Positions 38,510 through 48,353 of a stretch of 64,000 nucleotides of DNA are shown here, piece by piece. The position numbers and the translations under genes are program-made. Origin of the DNA: Leishmania infantum JPCM5 (Eukaryota; Euglenozoa; Kinetoplastea; Trypanosomatida; Trypanosomatidae). The DNA is taken from assembly GCF_000002875.2 (NCBI RefSeq), contig NC_009398.2, positions 491,878-555,877 of the forward strand, read 5' to 3'. The notes under the pieces were generated by a model. It saw nothing but the letters and a program-made list of their open reading frames with translations, was not told where the DNA came from and did no database searches. Numbering within the stretch: position 1 is the stretch's first letter; each line of letters opens with the position of its first letter.

Positions 38510-39464
38510 AGTGCAGACGTCTGTGCGTGTGTGCGTGTACGCAAGAGGACTCTTCACACCTTTTTAACGAAATTCTGGTGTTTACGGTGATGGCGCGTGT
38601 GCGTGTGTGTGTGTGTGTGCGTGTGCGTGCTTGCAGGCACGCGTACGTACATATCTGTGCCGGTGCGCAGAGGGCGGCAGCGAACCGGGGCGCAAGTATG
38701 CAGAGAGACGCCAAGGAAGGCAATGCATTCGGATGCGCAGCGCGGCGTCACGCGCGTGAGCGTACGAACGCACGGCAAGTGCGCGGAGATAGTTGAGGAA
38801 GCCGCGATGTCAGAGGAGCGGGGCGTAACGTGACGAAGGAGTACAAGGCGTGTGAAGTACTCATGATGAGCCCGTCGGCCTGTGCCTGCCTCGCTCTCAA
38901 CCCCTCTCCCCATCCTCCCCTCTACACACTGTTATGCCCCTTACATCAGTGAACGCCCGTTGCGGTGGCCGATGTTGGCTGCCCGACCTTGATGGACGGT
39001 TGCCCGTCTCTCTTTCTCGCTCACGTTGCCGTTCTTCCTCCCTCCTTTCCTCCACCCCTCCTCGCCCCTACCCTCTCCGCTGCTCACTTCTCTTCGACTG
39101 CTGTGACCTCACCCACCCACCCCCGTCGCTGCTTCCTTGCCGCATTCTCTGACAAGAACGACTCTACGTTTGACCGCGAGAGAAGACTGAGCTTCAGCGC
39201 CCCTCACACCTCCATCCCACGTTGCTCTCCTTCGACGCTTCCCTCCCTCCTGCTCTTCTTCGTGCCCGCTAAGACAGCTCTGCCGCCCTTTTTCGACTTT
39301 CTACGGGGAGGGCGAGACGTTTTCTCCCTTCGCTGCTCATACGTCGACTGGGAGCCGCCCTACGCGGTGCCAGCTCCTGCTGCTCCTCCGTGTGCTCGCC
39401 CCGCCTTCTGCCCTCAGGCGTGCTGAGAAGGCGCGGCAGACGGACGAAAACAGGGACGAGGCCA
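38510..39464 (+). other. Intergenic/UTR region
   Basis: No supported gene. A TG run lies at 38606-38634. From about 38880 onward the sequence is strongly CT-rich up to the splice acceptor candidate at 39416. Confidence 0.55.
39416..39417 (+). other. Candidate trans-splice acceptor for the coiled-coil protein gene
   Basis: AG in CCCTCAGGCG after a pyrimidine-rich stretch (about 39372-39415), 48 bases before the ATG at 39465. Use of this site would exclude the GTG-started extension beginning at 39390. Confidence 0.4.
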
Positions 39465-42260
39465 ATGTCAGTGGAGACGCAGGATGTGGAGGTCGAGGTC
39501 GACCTGTCGAAGCTCATTGACGTCGGCCTCACCTTTCTCCCTCTGCAGCTCACTATCAAGGACATCCTTCAGCGGCTTGTACGGCTGGAGAAGGAGAACG
39601 CCATTCAGAACGATCACATCGCTCAGCTGACGGCGAACGTGGCGGAGCTGGAGGCGGCAGCCGCCGCTCAGTCCCCCGCGACTGACCGCAAAGGCGACAA
39701 GGAGGACAAGGACGCCGAGGCAGAGCACGCGGCCCTATGGGAGGAGATGTCGCGGCTGAACGAGCTACTAGGCGAGCTGCAGGACGACGCCGAGCGGGGT
39801 CGGCACACCATCGACGAGATCTACGCGGCTCGCAAGCACCAGAGCAGCGCTGCCGCCGCAATGACCGGCGCCTCGTCCCACGCGTCGCTGAGCACGGTCA
39901 GCAAGTCAGCCGCCACTCCTCTCGCTCACTCGCCCGCCAGTGGTGCCGGCACCTCTGGAATCGTGGTCCCTGCACACGGCGCAAGCGCCGGCAGCGCCGC
40001 CCCCTCCCAGAGGCAGCAGGACCTCGTCGAGGCTTCGGGGTCGTCGGTGCCGGTGGGCGACATCATCCTGAGCAAGGCACACGAGGCACTCGAGCTGGTA
40101 TTGGAGGCGCCGTATGCTGCCTTCTGTGACTCCGGCGATGCTCGCCAGCGCGCAGAGGCCGGCCTTCGCGGCAGCGAAACCAGCACTCGGGCCACGCAGA
40201 GCTCGTCGCCCACGTCCGCCGGCGGCAGGGCGCGCCCTCGTCGTGCCGTGTCCGTTGTGGACGGCCCCCACGGACCGCACGCTCGCTCGTCTGTCTCCTT
40301 CCCACAGCTCCGGGACTCCCCTGTGCTGCAGGACGCCCACACCCCTGCGTCACCGCCCCAGAAAACGTGGGGCTCGTCTGTCGAGTGGACGGCGGCGACT
40401 GGCGGCGAGGATGCCGGCGAGCACCGTGAGGCAACCACGCCTATCATCGAGCCCGTGCCATCTGTTCAGCCGCAGCTACGCCGACCAAGCACGTATGCCG
40501 AGAAGCGCATGACAGCCGGTGCGGCGCGGCGCACCTCCGCTCGCGCTGCGGCTGGCGCTGGGGGTGCCTCCGAAACAGGCTCGCCGGCGACACCGCCGTC
40601 TGTCTTTGACAAGCTCCGCCGCGACGGGGAGGATATCGCCTACCTGAACCGCGTCGTGGCGGAGATTTTGGGGGAGATGAAGGGGTTGCACGACGACGTT
40701 GACTTACTGCGTACAAACCGCCAGGAATCGGACGACGCGACTAGCCGGTCTGGTGCGGTAGTGGACAGCGACGGGCTCGATGGCTTGCTTCGGCGATTGG
40801 CCCGCGTTGAGGGCGACATCATGGACGCTCGCCAGCACACGCGACACCGCGACAACCAGCTTCAGGAAGAGCTGGGCGACCTGAAGAGGCAGCTACGCGT
40901 GGCGCGTTGTCTTACGGATGACGACGTGGACGCGCTGCACAGTGTAGCCGATCTCACGGAGCGCGTGCTCCAGCTCGAGCAGCGCGTGCGTGCGCTGGAG
41001 AGCGGCCAGGGCATGCTGCAGGAGCAGTTTGCGAACGTGCTTGCGGTGGGCGACGGCACCGGCGGCGATGGCTCCTCGGAGGTGAATGCTATTCAGTTCG
41101 CCGCCCTTCAGGGCGCCGTGAAGGGGCTGGAGAAGCAGCTCGCTGCCCTCCTGGCGGCGCAGGAGGGTCAGCGGGATTGGACGGATGACATTCGAAAGCT
41201 GAGCGAGGGCGTGCGGTCGGTGGAGGCTGAGGTGGAATCGGCTCAGGGTCAGCTGCAGCGCCTGCAGAAGGAGGCATACCGACTGGACGAGGTAAAAGCG
41301 AACCGCACCGAGCTGCCGGACGACTCCCTTCTCGAGAAGGCACAGCACTGCAGCAGCGTCGGCGCCGGCGATGGGGCGGCAATGTCCGATCTGGCCTCGC
41401 GCATCTCGCGTGCCGAGGCGAATATCGAACACATCAGCGAGGGCAAGGCTGACCGCAGCGCCCTCCACAAGCTGCGTGACGAGCTCAACGCCTTGCGACA
41501 GCTCGTGGAGCTGCTGAACGCGCAACACCGTGACCTCGTCGACACCGAGGGAGGTAGGCCGAGCGCGGCGATGGAGAGCATGCTCCGCGAGCTGCAGGGC
41601 GAGCTGAGCGCTCTGAAGGAGGCGCACAACACGCGCTTCGCCGGTGGCGGACTGAGTGGCGAGGATGCCAAAGATCTGATGGACAGCATCGAGCGACTAG
41701 ACCACTGCAAGGCCGACGCCACCCTCGTGGCGAATAAAGCCGAGCGCGACTACGTTGAGAACGCGCTGGAGCGACTGATGCGCGAGGTGGAGCAGGTGCT
41801 GAACGCGACGAATGCAGGCCTCATAGACACCCTAGAAAAGTCGCTCGGCATTCTGCGCGACATGATTGACGGCAAGGCAACAAAGCAGGACGTGGCGAAC
41901 CTGCAAGGATGGATGTCGGAGGCGAACATCGGCGGCGGCGCTGGCGCGCCAGATGGGCTGACTGGCTTCAAAGGCTTCCGCTGCCTTGGCTGCAACCGGC
42001 CAATGGACAACATGCGACCTCGAACGCTACCGGCAACCATGACCCCCTTCTTGAACCGTAATCCGCAGAACCACCCGCAGGACAGCGTCACCCGTACAAT
42101 CCAGCAACAGCATGCACCGCCCCGCTCTGGGGGCGGTGGTGGAGGTCAGGCGCCCGTCGCTGGTGTTACCGCCTCCTCCTTGCGCTCAGCCGGCAGCCCG
42201 GAAGGGTCGCTCCACCGTAGCACCAATAGCGAGCCGCTGCCTCCGATAGAACCCATGTAA
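39465..42260 (+). CDS. Long coiled-coil protein with C-terminal CxxC motif
   Basis: 931 residues from the ATG at 39465. The N-terminus (residues 1-45) is VEVDLSKLIDVGLTFLPLQLTIKDILQRLVRLEKEN, reminiscent of the opening of structural coiled-coil proteins. Coiled coils run from about 40 to 125, 385 to 520 and 530 to 820, broken by a Ser/Ala/Pro-rich disordered part at about 150-370. Near the end is GFKGFRCLGCNRPMDNMRP with Cys840 and Cys843, followed by a Pro/Gly/Gln-rich tail. A long coiled coil closing in a short CxxC block recalls DUF4795 proteins of cilia (QRICH2 type), several of which are axonemal, but I could not test this. A flagellar or cytoskeletal role is the best guess. Confidence 0.7.
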   Translation: MSVETQDVEVEVDLSKLIDVGLTFLPLQLTIKDILQRLVRLEKENAIQNDHIAQLTANVAELEAAAAAQSPATDRKGDKEDKDAEAEHAALWEEMSRLNELLGELQDDAERGRHTIDEIYAARKHQSSAAAAMTGASSHASLSTVSKSAATPLAHSPASGAGTSGIVVPAHGASAGSAAPSQRQQDLVEASGSSVPVGDIILSKAHEALELVLEAPYAAFCDSGDARQRAEAGLRGSETSTRATQSSSPTSAGGRARPRRAVSVVDGPHGPHARSSVSFPQLRDSPVLQDAHTPASPPQKTWGSSVEWTAATGGEDAGEHREATTPIIEPVPSVQPQLRRPSTYAEKRMTAGAARRTSARAAAGAGGASETGSPATPPSVFDKLRRDGEDIAYLNRVVAEILGEMKGLHDDVDLLRTNRQESDDATSRSGAVVDSDGLDGLLRRLARVEGDIMDARQHTRHRDNQLQEELGDLKRQLRVARCLTDDDVDALHSVADLTERVLQLEQRVRALESGQGMLQEQFANVLAVGDGTGGDGSSEVNAIQFAALQGAVKGLEKQLAALLAAQEGQRDWTDDIRKLSEGVRSVEAEVESAQGQLQRLQKEAYRLDEVKANRTELPDDSLLEKAQHCSSVGAGDGAAMSDLASRISRAEANIEHISEGKADRSALHKLRDELNALRQLVELLNAQHRDLVDTEGGRPSAAMESMLRELQGELSALKEAHNTRFAGGGLSGEDAKDLMDSIERLDHCKADATLVANKAERDYVENALERLMREVEQVLNATNAGLIDTLEKSLGILRDMIDGKATKQDVANLQGWMSEANIGGGAGAPDGLTGFKGFRCLGCNRPMDNMRPRTLPATMTPFLNRNPQNHPQDSVTRTIQQQHAPPRSGGGGGGQAPVAGVTASSLRSAGSPEGSLHRSTNSEPLPPIEPM

Positions 42261-44406
42261 ACTAGGAACGTAAAGCACGCCCCGTAGCCTGCGAGGTCGT
42301 GGCCATGTACAGTGATGCGTGTATATCTCGGCTCGCGCTGCCGTGGATCGCCGCCGCCGCCGCACTCTCTTTCTCCGCCTCAACGATCGCTTTTGCATGT
42401 TTCGCCTCAGCGCCTCTGCGTGCGCTGTGTGGCGCACTCGCGCCTTCCCGAGTGTCCTCCGCGGGCGAGAGCGCGCGCGCTCTCTGTGTTCGTTTTATAT
42501 ATATATATATATCGTTTAGCTTCTGCGCTTTCTTTGCTGTGGCATTCCACAGGTGATGTAACAACTTCCGTCTGCGCTCTTCGCACTCTCGCGCTGCGTG
42601 GGCGTGGGACGGTGCTTTTCCATCTTTCTCTACGCGGCCACTTCGCCCTGGACACCGTTGACCGTCTCTGGTCCTTCACCCCACCCTCCGGTCGATGGGC
42701 ATCGCCGACGCGCCTCTCTCTGTATTTCTCGCACCCACTCCCTGCCCCTTTGATTTTGTGCAATTCAACGCGCGGGAGGTGCAGCAAATTGGTGATTCTC
42801 GCGCTCTTGCTCCGGCTTCGATCCCCTGATGGCGCAGTGTGTCTGTGTGCATGTTTGTGTGGAAGGGGGGACGGGGCGCACCTCGGTGCGTGGCATCCAG
42901 GGCCCACTCCCCACGCTGTGCGAGAGCAGGCCAGGCAGCCCCCGCGGCCCTTTTTGCCCCTGCCAATGCCGAGCCGCCGCTTCTGGTGGTGGCAGGGTGA
43001 GGCGCCTACAGCGTAGGGTGCGGTGAGAGCGACTCACCGCTGCCGATGTCGGCGGTGAGGTCCTGGATGGCGCCGCGTCGGAGCGGCCTGTCACGGTGGG
43101 CACGCTTGTGCCATCCATGTGGCGGGCAGAGTGCCGGCGTGACGGGAACGCATCTCACCGGGCCCCCCACACGGCCCACTGGTGGTGGGGCGCCTGGGCC
43201 ACCCCGACGAGGATGCACCACGTGGCGATCGCCACAATGGGGTGGCGGGGTGGGGGGAGCGGCTGTGAGGAGACGTGCGAGGCGTGTGGTGTGTAGAAGG
43301 TGACGCAGGGGCCGTGCTCAGGTGACCGAGTCGGCGCACTGCTGGAGCACGTGCCCCCCTCGCTGCTTCGCACCACGCGATGGGGGCCTGTGACGGTGCG
43401 GGGGGAGGGGGAGGGAGGCCGAGCAGAGTCTGAGCGCGCGCTGCATGACCGAGAATGGGCATGCTGAGCTAAGCAGGTGACTTCGATAGTGGGGAGGCGT
43501 GTATGTGGCACTGATGGCAGCAACGATGGCGATGACGAAGGCGTGCGCACACGCACGCGTTTCTCCGGTATTTTGCCTCCCCACGTTTTGCATGGAATAC
43601 GACGACACTCATCTCGAGTAGGCTTGTGAAAAAAGAAACGAAGGTGGCAAGTCATGCATTCTTTGTGGAAGACTCGTTCGTGTGTGTGTGTAATGGAGTG
43701 AACGCGAGAAGGGACACGTTGCGCACAAGCCCCCCACCCCCCACCGTCGTCCTAATGCCCCGGTGCTGTTATGTGGCGAGTCTCGCACGTCACGCGCAGT
43801 CGGGGCGTCGACGTTCACCCGTTCGTGCTTCTTACCGAAGAAATGTGGCAGAAAACCTTCACGCAGTATTCGTCACCTGCTGGTGCGTCTGGTTTGTGGC
43901 CTCGACACACACATCCCCACTGCGGCGACTCTGCGTTGCCGTTGCGCGATATCATGTGCGATGTGTGTCTTCTTTCCTCACCGCCCTCACGATCTTTGGC
44001 GTGCCGTGTCTCCGCCCATCTCTTCCTTGTGTTGCGCGCCCTCCCTCCCTCCCTCCCTCTCTCCCGCACCCGCCGCTCTGTCTGTCTGTCTCACGCTCCG
44101 GTGTGTGTGGTGCCTGGGACACCGTTGTATGTGTGCATGTGCACGCGCATCTGCTTAGGACCTCACACAGGAGACGAAAGGCACGTGATAAAATTCTGGC
44201 GCCCACCCGAGGAATCCGCTTCACCAACACGGCCGCCACACAGACACGCACAACCAACTTCGCGTGGACGCAGGAATGGGCAAATCTCGCATTCCACCGT
44301 TGCCCACTCGTCTCTGCATTCGTTCACCTCTTCACACCAGCGCAGTGGGCTTCTCTTCCTATTCGCACCTGTCGCTGTCTGCGTGTGCGCTGGCGCAGGG
44401 TTGAAG
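42261..44406 (+). other. Long intergenic region with a possible SIDER-like segment
   Basis: 2.1 kb without a supported gene. A (TA)8 run lies at 42496-42512. The piece from about 42890 to 43450 is G/C-rich, rich in short inverted motifs, and lacks CT/TG runs, so it stands apart from the flanking UTR. An open frame continues from 43771 into the next gene, but its translation up to 44406 is Cys/Ser/Pro/His-rich low complexity and is treated as leader. Confidence 0.45.
42890..43450. mobile_element. Possible SIDER-type degenerate retroposon remnant
   Basis: About 560 bases of GC-rich, non-coding sequence inside a 3' UTR, the size and place typical of the SIDER elements known in Leishmania. No poly(A) tail or target duplication is evident to me, and I could not align the 79-base signature. 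The call rests on size, place and contrast in composition only. Confidence 0.25.
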
Positions 44407-46113
44407 ATGCGCTTGCGTATTGAGCGTGCGGCACGCACGGAGCAGCGACACATTGCCGAGAAGGAACTTAGCGCGCGTGTCGATGAACTCCTGCAGGCCT
44501 TAGCTCGCCGCATACTGGTCTGCGCCCCGACGTGGGCTGTCCAGGCAAGTGCGAGCTCTCAAAAGCTAACCCATCACGCCAGCGGTGCTGCGGCGCTCTC
44601 CTGGGGAGGATGGGGCGATGCAGAGTTGGCAGATGTGCGTTCCACGATGACGGAGGTTCAGGAGCTGGTGGATGTACACGTTGCCCGCCCTCGTGACGCT
44701 GCAGCAGCTACTCATGAGGGTGGTGCTGATGGCATGAGGGGGTCTTCACCAGCCGCAACCGTGCTGACCAGTGGGGCTTCGGCCGTACCGGCATCGTCTG
44801 TCCGCTTTTACGCAGCTTTTGTGCGCCAACTCATCGAGCGGATCTTCGACTCCGTCACGAAGATCGCCCTTTCCTCTGTGGTGTTCCCTGATCGCACACA
44901 TGGCGCATCTGGTGCAGCGGAAGACGATGCGGTCATCGTGCAAGGTGCTGCCCCGAACGACATCTCGTCTCTTTTTCCTGCCCAATCGGCGCTGCGCCTT
45001 CCCGCGATCGTCTACATTGGGTGGCGCTGTGGCTATAGTCTTCTCACCTCGGTCGGAAGAATGCTGCGCGTGGCGGACGACGATCGTGCGGCTGGCTGGC
45101 TGGACGTCACCTCCGCCGCACTCCGCAGCCTATTAGATGGTGCACGTGCTCACGGCTTTGATCCGTCTGCCGCGGCGGCACCCACCGCGGCAGCCGCTCT
45201 TCATCACTTCGTGGTGCGCACAGAGATGCAAACACGCTCTTTACAGTGTCTGTGGTGGTGGTGCAGCCTCGTTTTTGAGCATGGCCACACGCATGGCTTG
45301 CTGACTACTCCACCGTCAGCACCGTCTGCCGCGACTCCACTGAACACTCCTGAGAGCACGAGAACGTCTCATAGCATGACCACGGCCACGGCTGTTACTG
45401 CGGCTGGTGCTTGTGGCAGTGCTGGTGGTACCACAATGCACGCCTCGCTTGCCGATAGAGAAGACTACAGAACGCTCTGGTACATTGGCCACGCTGAGGC
45501 GGCATCCTACCTCAGCTCGACGGTTCTACCCACTGTCGCCCACTTCCTCCACGCCGCCCTGGCGAGGTTTGTGTTCTCTGCTGCGTCGCCACAGCAGTAC
45601 TGGCCAAGTCACGCTGCGGACCTCACAGAGGCTGTTCAGGCCGTTCGCGACGTCACAGAGCATCTCTTTCCATCCCCGGCACCGTCCACCAGCGCATCTC
45701 CTTCAGCGAGGTCACCCTCTTCTCATATTCAGCTCACTGCGGCCACGGCTAGTTTCCTGCGCCACGCGGTGCACGATGCGCTGCTCCCGCTGGCGGAGCG
45801 CGTGCTGGACGACCCGGCGTTGATGCAAGACCGCATCGCGCCGACCGCGGAAGCGGCATCCGTTACGCCAGGAACAGTAGCGCCGACGAGCGCATACGAC
45901 GGCTGGGGCAGCAGTTGCGAAGAGGAATGTGAAGGCGTGGAGGTGAAAGATGCCGACAGTTGTTGCCCCTCAAGCACTCAGACTGCCGTTACCGCTGCTG
46001 CGCCGGCAGAGGCATCACAGAGCACCCTCACATACGCACTCGACGCACTGGAGCGCGAGCTTGGTGATTTGGTGCGTGCTGACAGCGCCTTCATGACGCT
46101 GCGGCGGCTTTGA
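44407..46113 (+). CDS. Hypothetical protein, mostly helical
   Basis: 568 residues from the ATG at 44407. The start is chosen because the open frame upstream (an ATG at 43771) translates into low-complexity UTR-like sequence, while a CAG at 44396-44398 after pyrimidine-rich sequence offers a splice acceptor nine bases before 44407. The protein begins with a basic/acidic helix (MRLRIERAARTEQRHIAEKELSARVDELLQAL). It then alternates helical blocks (SSVRFYAAFVRQLIERIFDSV, AIVYIGWRCGYSLLTSVGRML, MQTRSLQCLWWWCSLVFEHG, RTLWYIGHAEAASYLSSTVL) with Ala/Ser/Thr-rich linkers. It ends TYALDALERELGDLVRADSAFMTLRRL. I do not recognise the family. The helical, aromatic-bearing blocks look like a real folded protein; a tethering-complex or membrane-associated helical protein is possible but unsupported. 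Confidence 0.6.
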   Translation: MRLRIERAARTEQRHIAEKELSARVDELLQALARRILVCAPTWAVQASASSQKLTHHASGAAALSWGGWGDAELADVRSTMTEVQELVDVHVARPRDAAAATHEGGADGMRGSSPAATVLTSGASAVPASSVRFYAAFVRQLIERIFDSVTKIALSSVVFPDRTHGASGAAEDDAVIVQGAAPNDISSLFPAQSALRLPAIVYIGWRCGYSLLTSVGRMLRVADDDRAAGWLDVTSAALRSLLDGARAHGFDPSAAAAPTAAAALHHFVVRTEMQTRSLQCLWWWCSLVFEHGHTHGLLTTPPSAPSAATPLNTPESTRTSHSMTTATAVTAAGACGSAGGTTMHASLADREDYRTLWYIGHAEAASYLSSTVLPTVAHFLHAALARFVFSAASPQQYWPSHAADLTEAVQAVRDVTEHLFPSPAPSTSASPSARSPSSHIQLTAATASFLRHAVHDALLPLAERVLDDPALMQDRIAPTAEAASVTPGTVAPTSAYDGWGSSCEEECEGVEVKDADSCCPSSTQTAVTAAAPAEASQSTLTYALDALERELGDLVRADSAFMTLRRL

Positions 46114-47444
46114 ACCCCGCAGTGGTACCCCGAAGCTCTGCCCTTCGGTGATGATCAGCTGGGCTCTTCCTCGCGATGTCTTTTCCGTCTGCCACGCATT
46201 GTGTGCAGCGCCGTGACTTGCAGTTGCTCACCCTGCCCTGCCCCGGCGTCGGTACCCCCGCACGCGTGACTTGTTCCTTCTCGCTGTCTTTACGGGGGTT
46301 CGTTGGCGCCCTTCTCGTGTTGTTGTACAGTTTTTTCTCCCGGCGGCCAGAGCCGAGGAGGCGCACCGGCATTGGGCGCCAGCGCTGATGCTCGTGCATC
46401 GAATACACCCCGCGATGCGCCCTGCCCCCTTGTTGCTGCTGTTCTGCTGCCACGCTGTCACTGGAACTCCCCGCTCGGGTGGCCCTTCCATTTCATAGCT
46501 GGCGTGCTGGGATCGGTCCCACCCCATCGAGTTGCCGCTCGCATCTCCATCATGTGAGACGGGAAAGCCGGAGGGATGGATGGCCGCGCAGTCCCGTGCG
46601 TGCGCACCAGAGGTACACATGCAGCCCCTACACACCACCTCGAGGAAATAAGGCTCGGGGCAAACGGCGCGATCGCACACACTCGTCATGTCGGATGAAT
46701 GCGGCTGTACGTATGCTACGGGTGGCAAGGCCGATCCTCTACACTGACCCTCTCCTCCCCTCGCCTCTTCTCACCCACGCTGGCGAGGCAGAGGAAGTAT
46801 TGAGGTGCTGTGTGTGTGTGTTAAAGTGCTGTTCTTGGCTGTGTGCCTCTTGTCCATCGTTTTATTGCCCCCCTCGCACGTCTGCCGTGGCTTGGCGTCT
46901 GCGCCTCTCAGGCGTGCAACAGGCGAAGAGCGTACGATATTGTCCGCTTCTCCCTGTTGTGCGCGCGTCTCTCCCGTCACCTACCTGTGTGGGGTGTGGG
47001 TGTCTGTCTGCTCGCACCCGAACGGTGTGGGCCCGTGTGAGGTGGCCCACTCGCGAACGTGCGAGCTTGTTACCTGCAGCGTACTTCCACCTCCCTCATT
47101 TCTCTCATGTATCGGCACGCACCAGGAACACGCATGGCATGCCGCCTTACTCCCCTCGTGTACATCCTAGACCGAAGAAAAGAAAATAATAAGAGAGCAC
47201 AAGAGCCTTGCAACGCGACAGTGAACAGCTGCGTTGCCGCCACGCCACTGGCTCCCTTAGCATCGGTTTTCTGTCTGCTTCGCGTGTCTGTTCCTGCGCA
47301 TCTTCTTACTCACGTGCTACGCAACGCCTTCATAGATAATAGTCTCCCCACCTGGTGTGGTGTCTGTCCGTTTCTCGACCGACTCCGCCTGTTCCTCCTT
47401 TCGCCTCTCTGTCGCTGTACCTTAGAGCACGCCGTGACGAGATA
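46114..47444 (+). other. Intergenic/UTR region
   Basis: No supported gene. The stretch 46490-46740 is of even composition without CT runs and may be another degenerate retroposon piece. The region ends in a strong pyrimidine tract at 47380-47423. Confidence 0.5.
47424..47425 (+). other. Candidate trans-splice acceptor for the DEK-like gene
   Basis: First AG (TACCTTAGAG) after a dense pyrimidine tract (CTGTTCCTCCTTTCGCCTCT and following, about 47388-47423), 20 bases before the ATG at 47445. It is one of the clearest splice signals in the window and argues against the GTG-started extension from 47355. Confidence 0.5.
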
Positions 47445-48353
47445 ATGTCGCAGGAAGAAGCAGAGTCCCGGTTCGACTTCAACGAAGGCACCGGTGTAAC
47501 ATTGGGCTCCTTGCCCTGCTTCACTACCGTGCCCACTCGCGGAGCTGCTGGCAAGGCGCTGGAGGCGGCATTGGAGCCACTTCACCGCATCGCCTACGGC
47601 CGTGCCGGCAACAATGGCAAGCGCCGCGCTGCCCTCGCCAGCTTCAAGGGATTCCCGGCCTCGATGGAGGCGGAGGTAGCGGAGAAGATTGCGAAGCTGA
47701 CGAAGGACCGTCTTCGCGATGTTATCAAGGCCCTCGGTATCAACGTGCACATCTCGCTCTCGCATGCCGAGGTGGCAGCCGGGGTCACGAAGTTCTTGAT
47801 GGCCCCGCGCGACGATGGCAGGTTCAAGGTCAGCAGCCCGGCGGCAGCCAAGTCCAAGAAGGTATCACCGGTGAAGCGGCCAGCGCCTGCCGGTCCGGAT
47901 GACGAGTCAGAGGTAAAGAAGTCGCGTCCAGAGCCGCCAGCACTTTCGTCCGCAGCGGCGGCGCCTGCGGCCTCCTCTGCGTCTGCTGCCTCCGCCGGCC
48001 CGTCGGATGACGCGGTGCTCGTCGAGGTCTACCGCCGCGTTCTCGCCATGACCCCTGAAGACCGCGCAGTTCTCGGGGTCAAGGCGCTCCGCACCAGCCT
48101 AGAGGAGCACTTCAAGCTGGCTGCCGGCGGTCTGCGCCACAAGAAGGGGATCATCACCACCGCGGCCTCTGAGTGCGTGCGGGCACTCAAGGAGGCAGAG
48201 ATGCGGGCGGCGGCGGCAGCCGTGCAGGGCGTCAGTGACGCGCTTTCCACCTCCTCTCCCACGAGTGCAGAGCAAACGGCGGCCCCTGCGCCTTCTGGGC
48301 CCGAGGTGCTCGATAGCACCGCACCGGCCCCCGTTGCGTCGCCGACACCCTGA
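47445..48353 (+). CDS. DEK-like chromatin protein
   Basis: 302 residues from the ATG at 47445. Residues 10-121 fit the conserved pseudo-SAF/SAF region of DEK: FDFNEGTGVTLGSLPCF (DEK has an F..G.G..L..I start), LEPLHRIAYGRAGNNGKRRAALASFKGFP (DEK: LHKLLYNRPG…K..V.QFSGF), then a helix and HAEVAAGVTKFLMAP (DEK: V..ILNFLMHP). A basic linker with KKVSPVKRP and DDESEVKKSRPE follows and could be a nuclear signal. Residues 187-247 fit the DEK C-terminal domain: DAVLVEVYRRVL, LGVKALRTSLEEHFKLAAGGLRHKKGIITTAASECVRAL. DEK binds DNA and histones and affects chromatin structure, splicing and repair. The two matched domains in the right order make this more than a compositional resemblance. Confidence 0.72.
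   Translation: MSQEEAESRFDFNEGTGVTLGSLPCFTTVPTRGAAGKALEAALEPLHRIAYGRAGNNGKRRAALASFKGFPASMEAEVAEKIAKLTKDRLRDVIKALGINVHISLSHAEVAAGVTKFLMAPRDDGRFKVSSPAAAKSKKVSPVKRPAPAGPDDESEVKKSRPEPPALSSAAAAPAASSASAASAGPSDDAVLVEVYRRVLAMTPEDRAVLGVKALRTSLEEHFKLAAGGLRHKKGIITTAASECVRALKEAEMRAAAAAVQGVSDALSTSSPTSAEQTAAPAPSGPEVLDSTAPAPVASPTP

Noticed and set aside
43771..44406. N-terminal extension of the 44407 gene as coding sequence
   Set aside because: Low-complexity UTR-like translation and a splice acceptor candidate just before 44407; kept only as a question in the findings.
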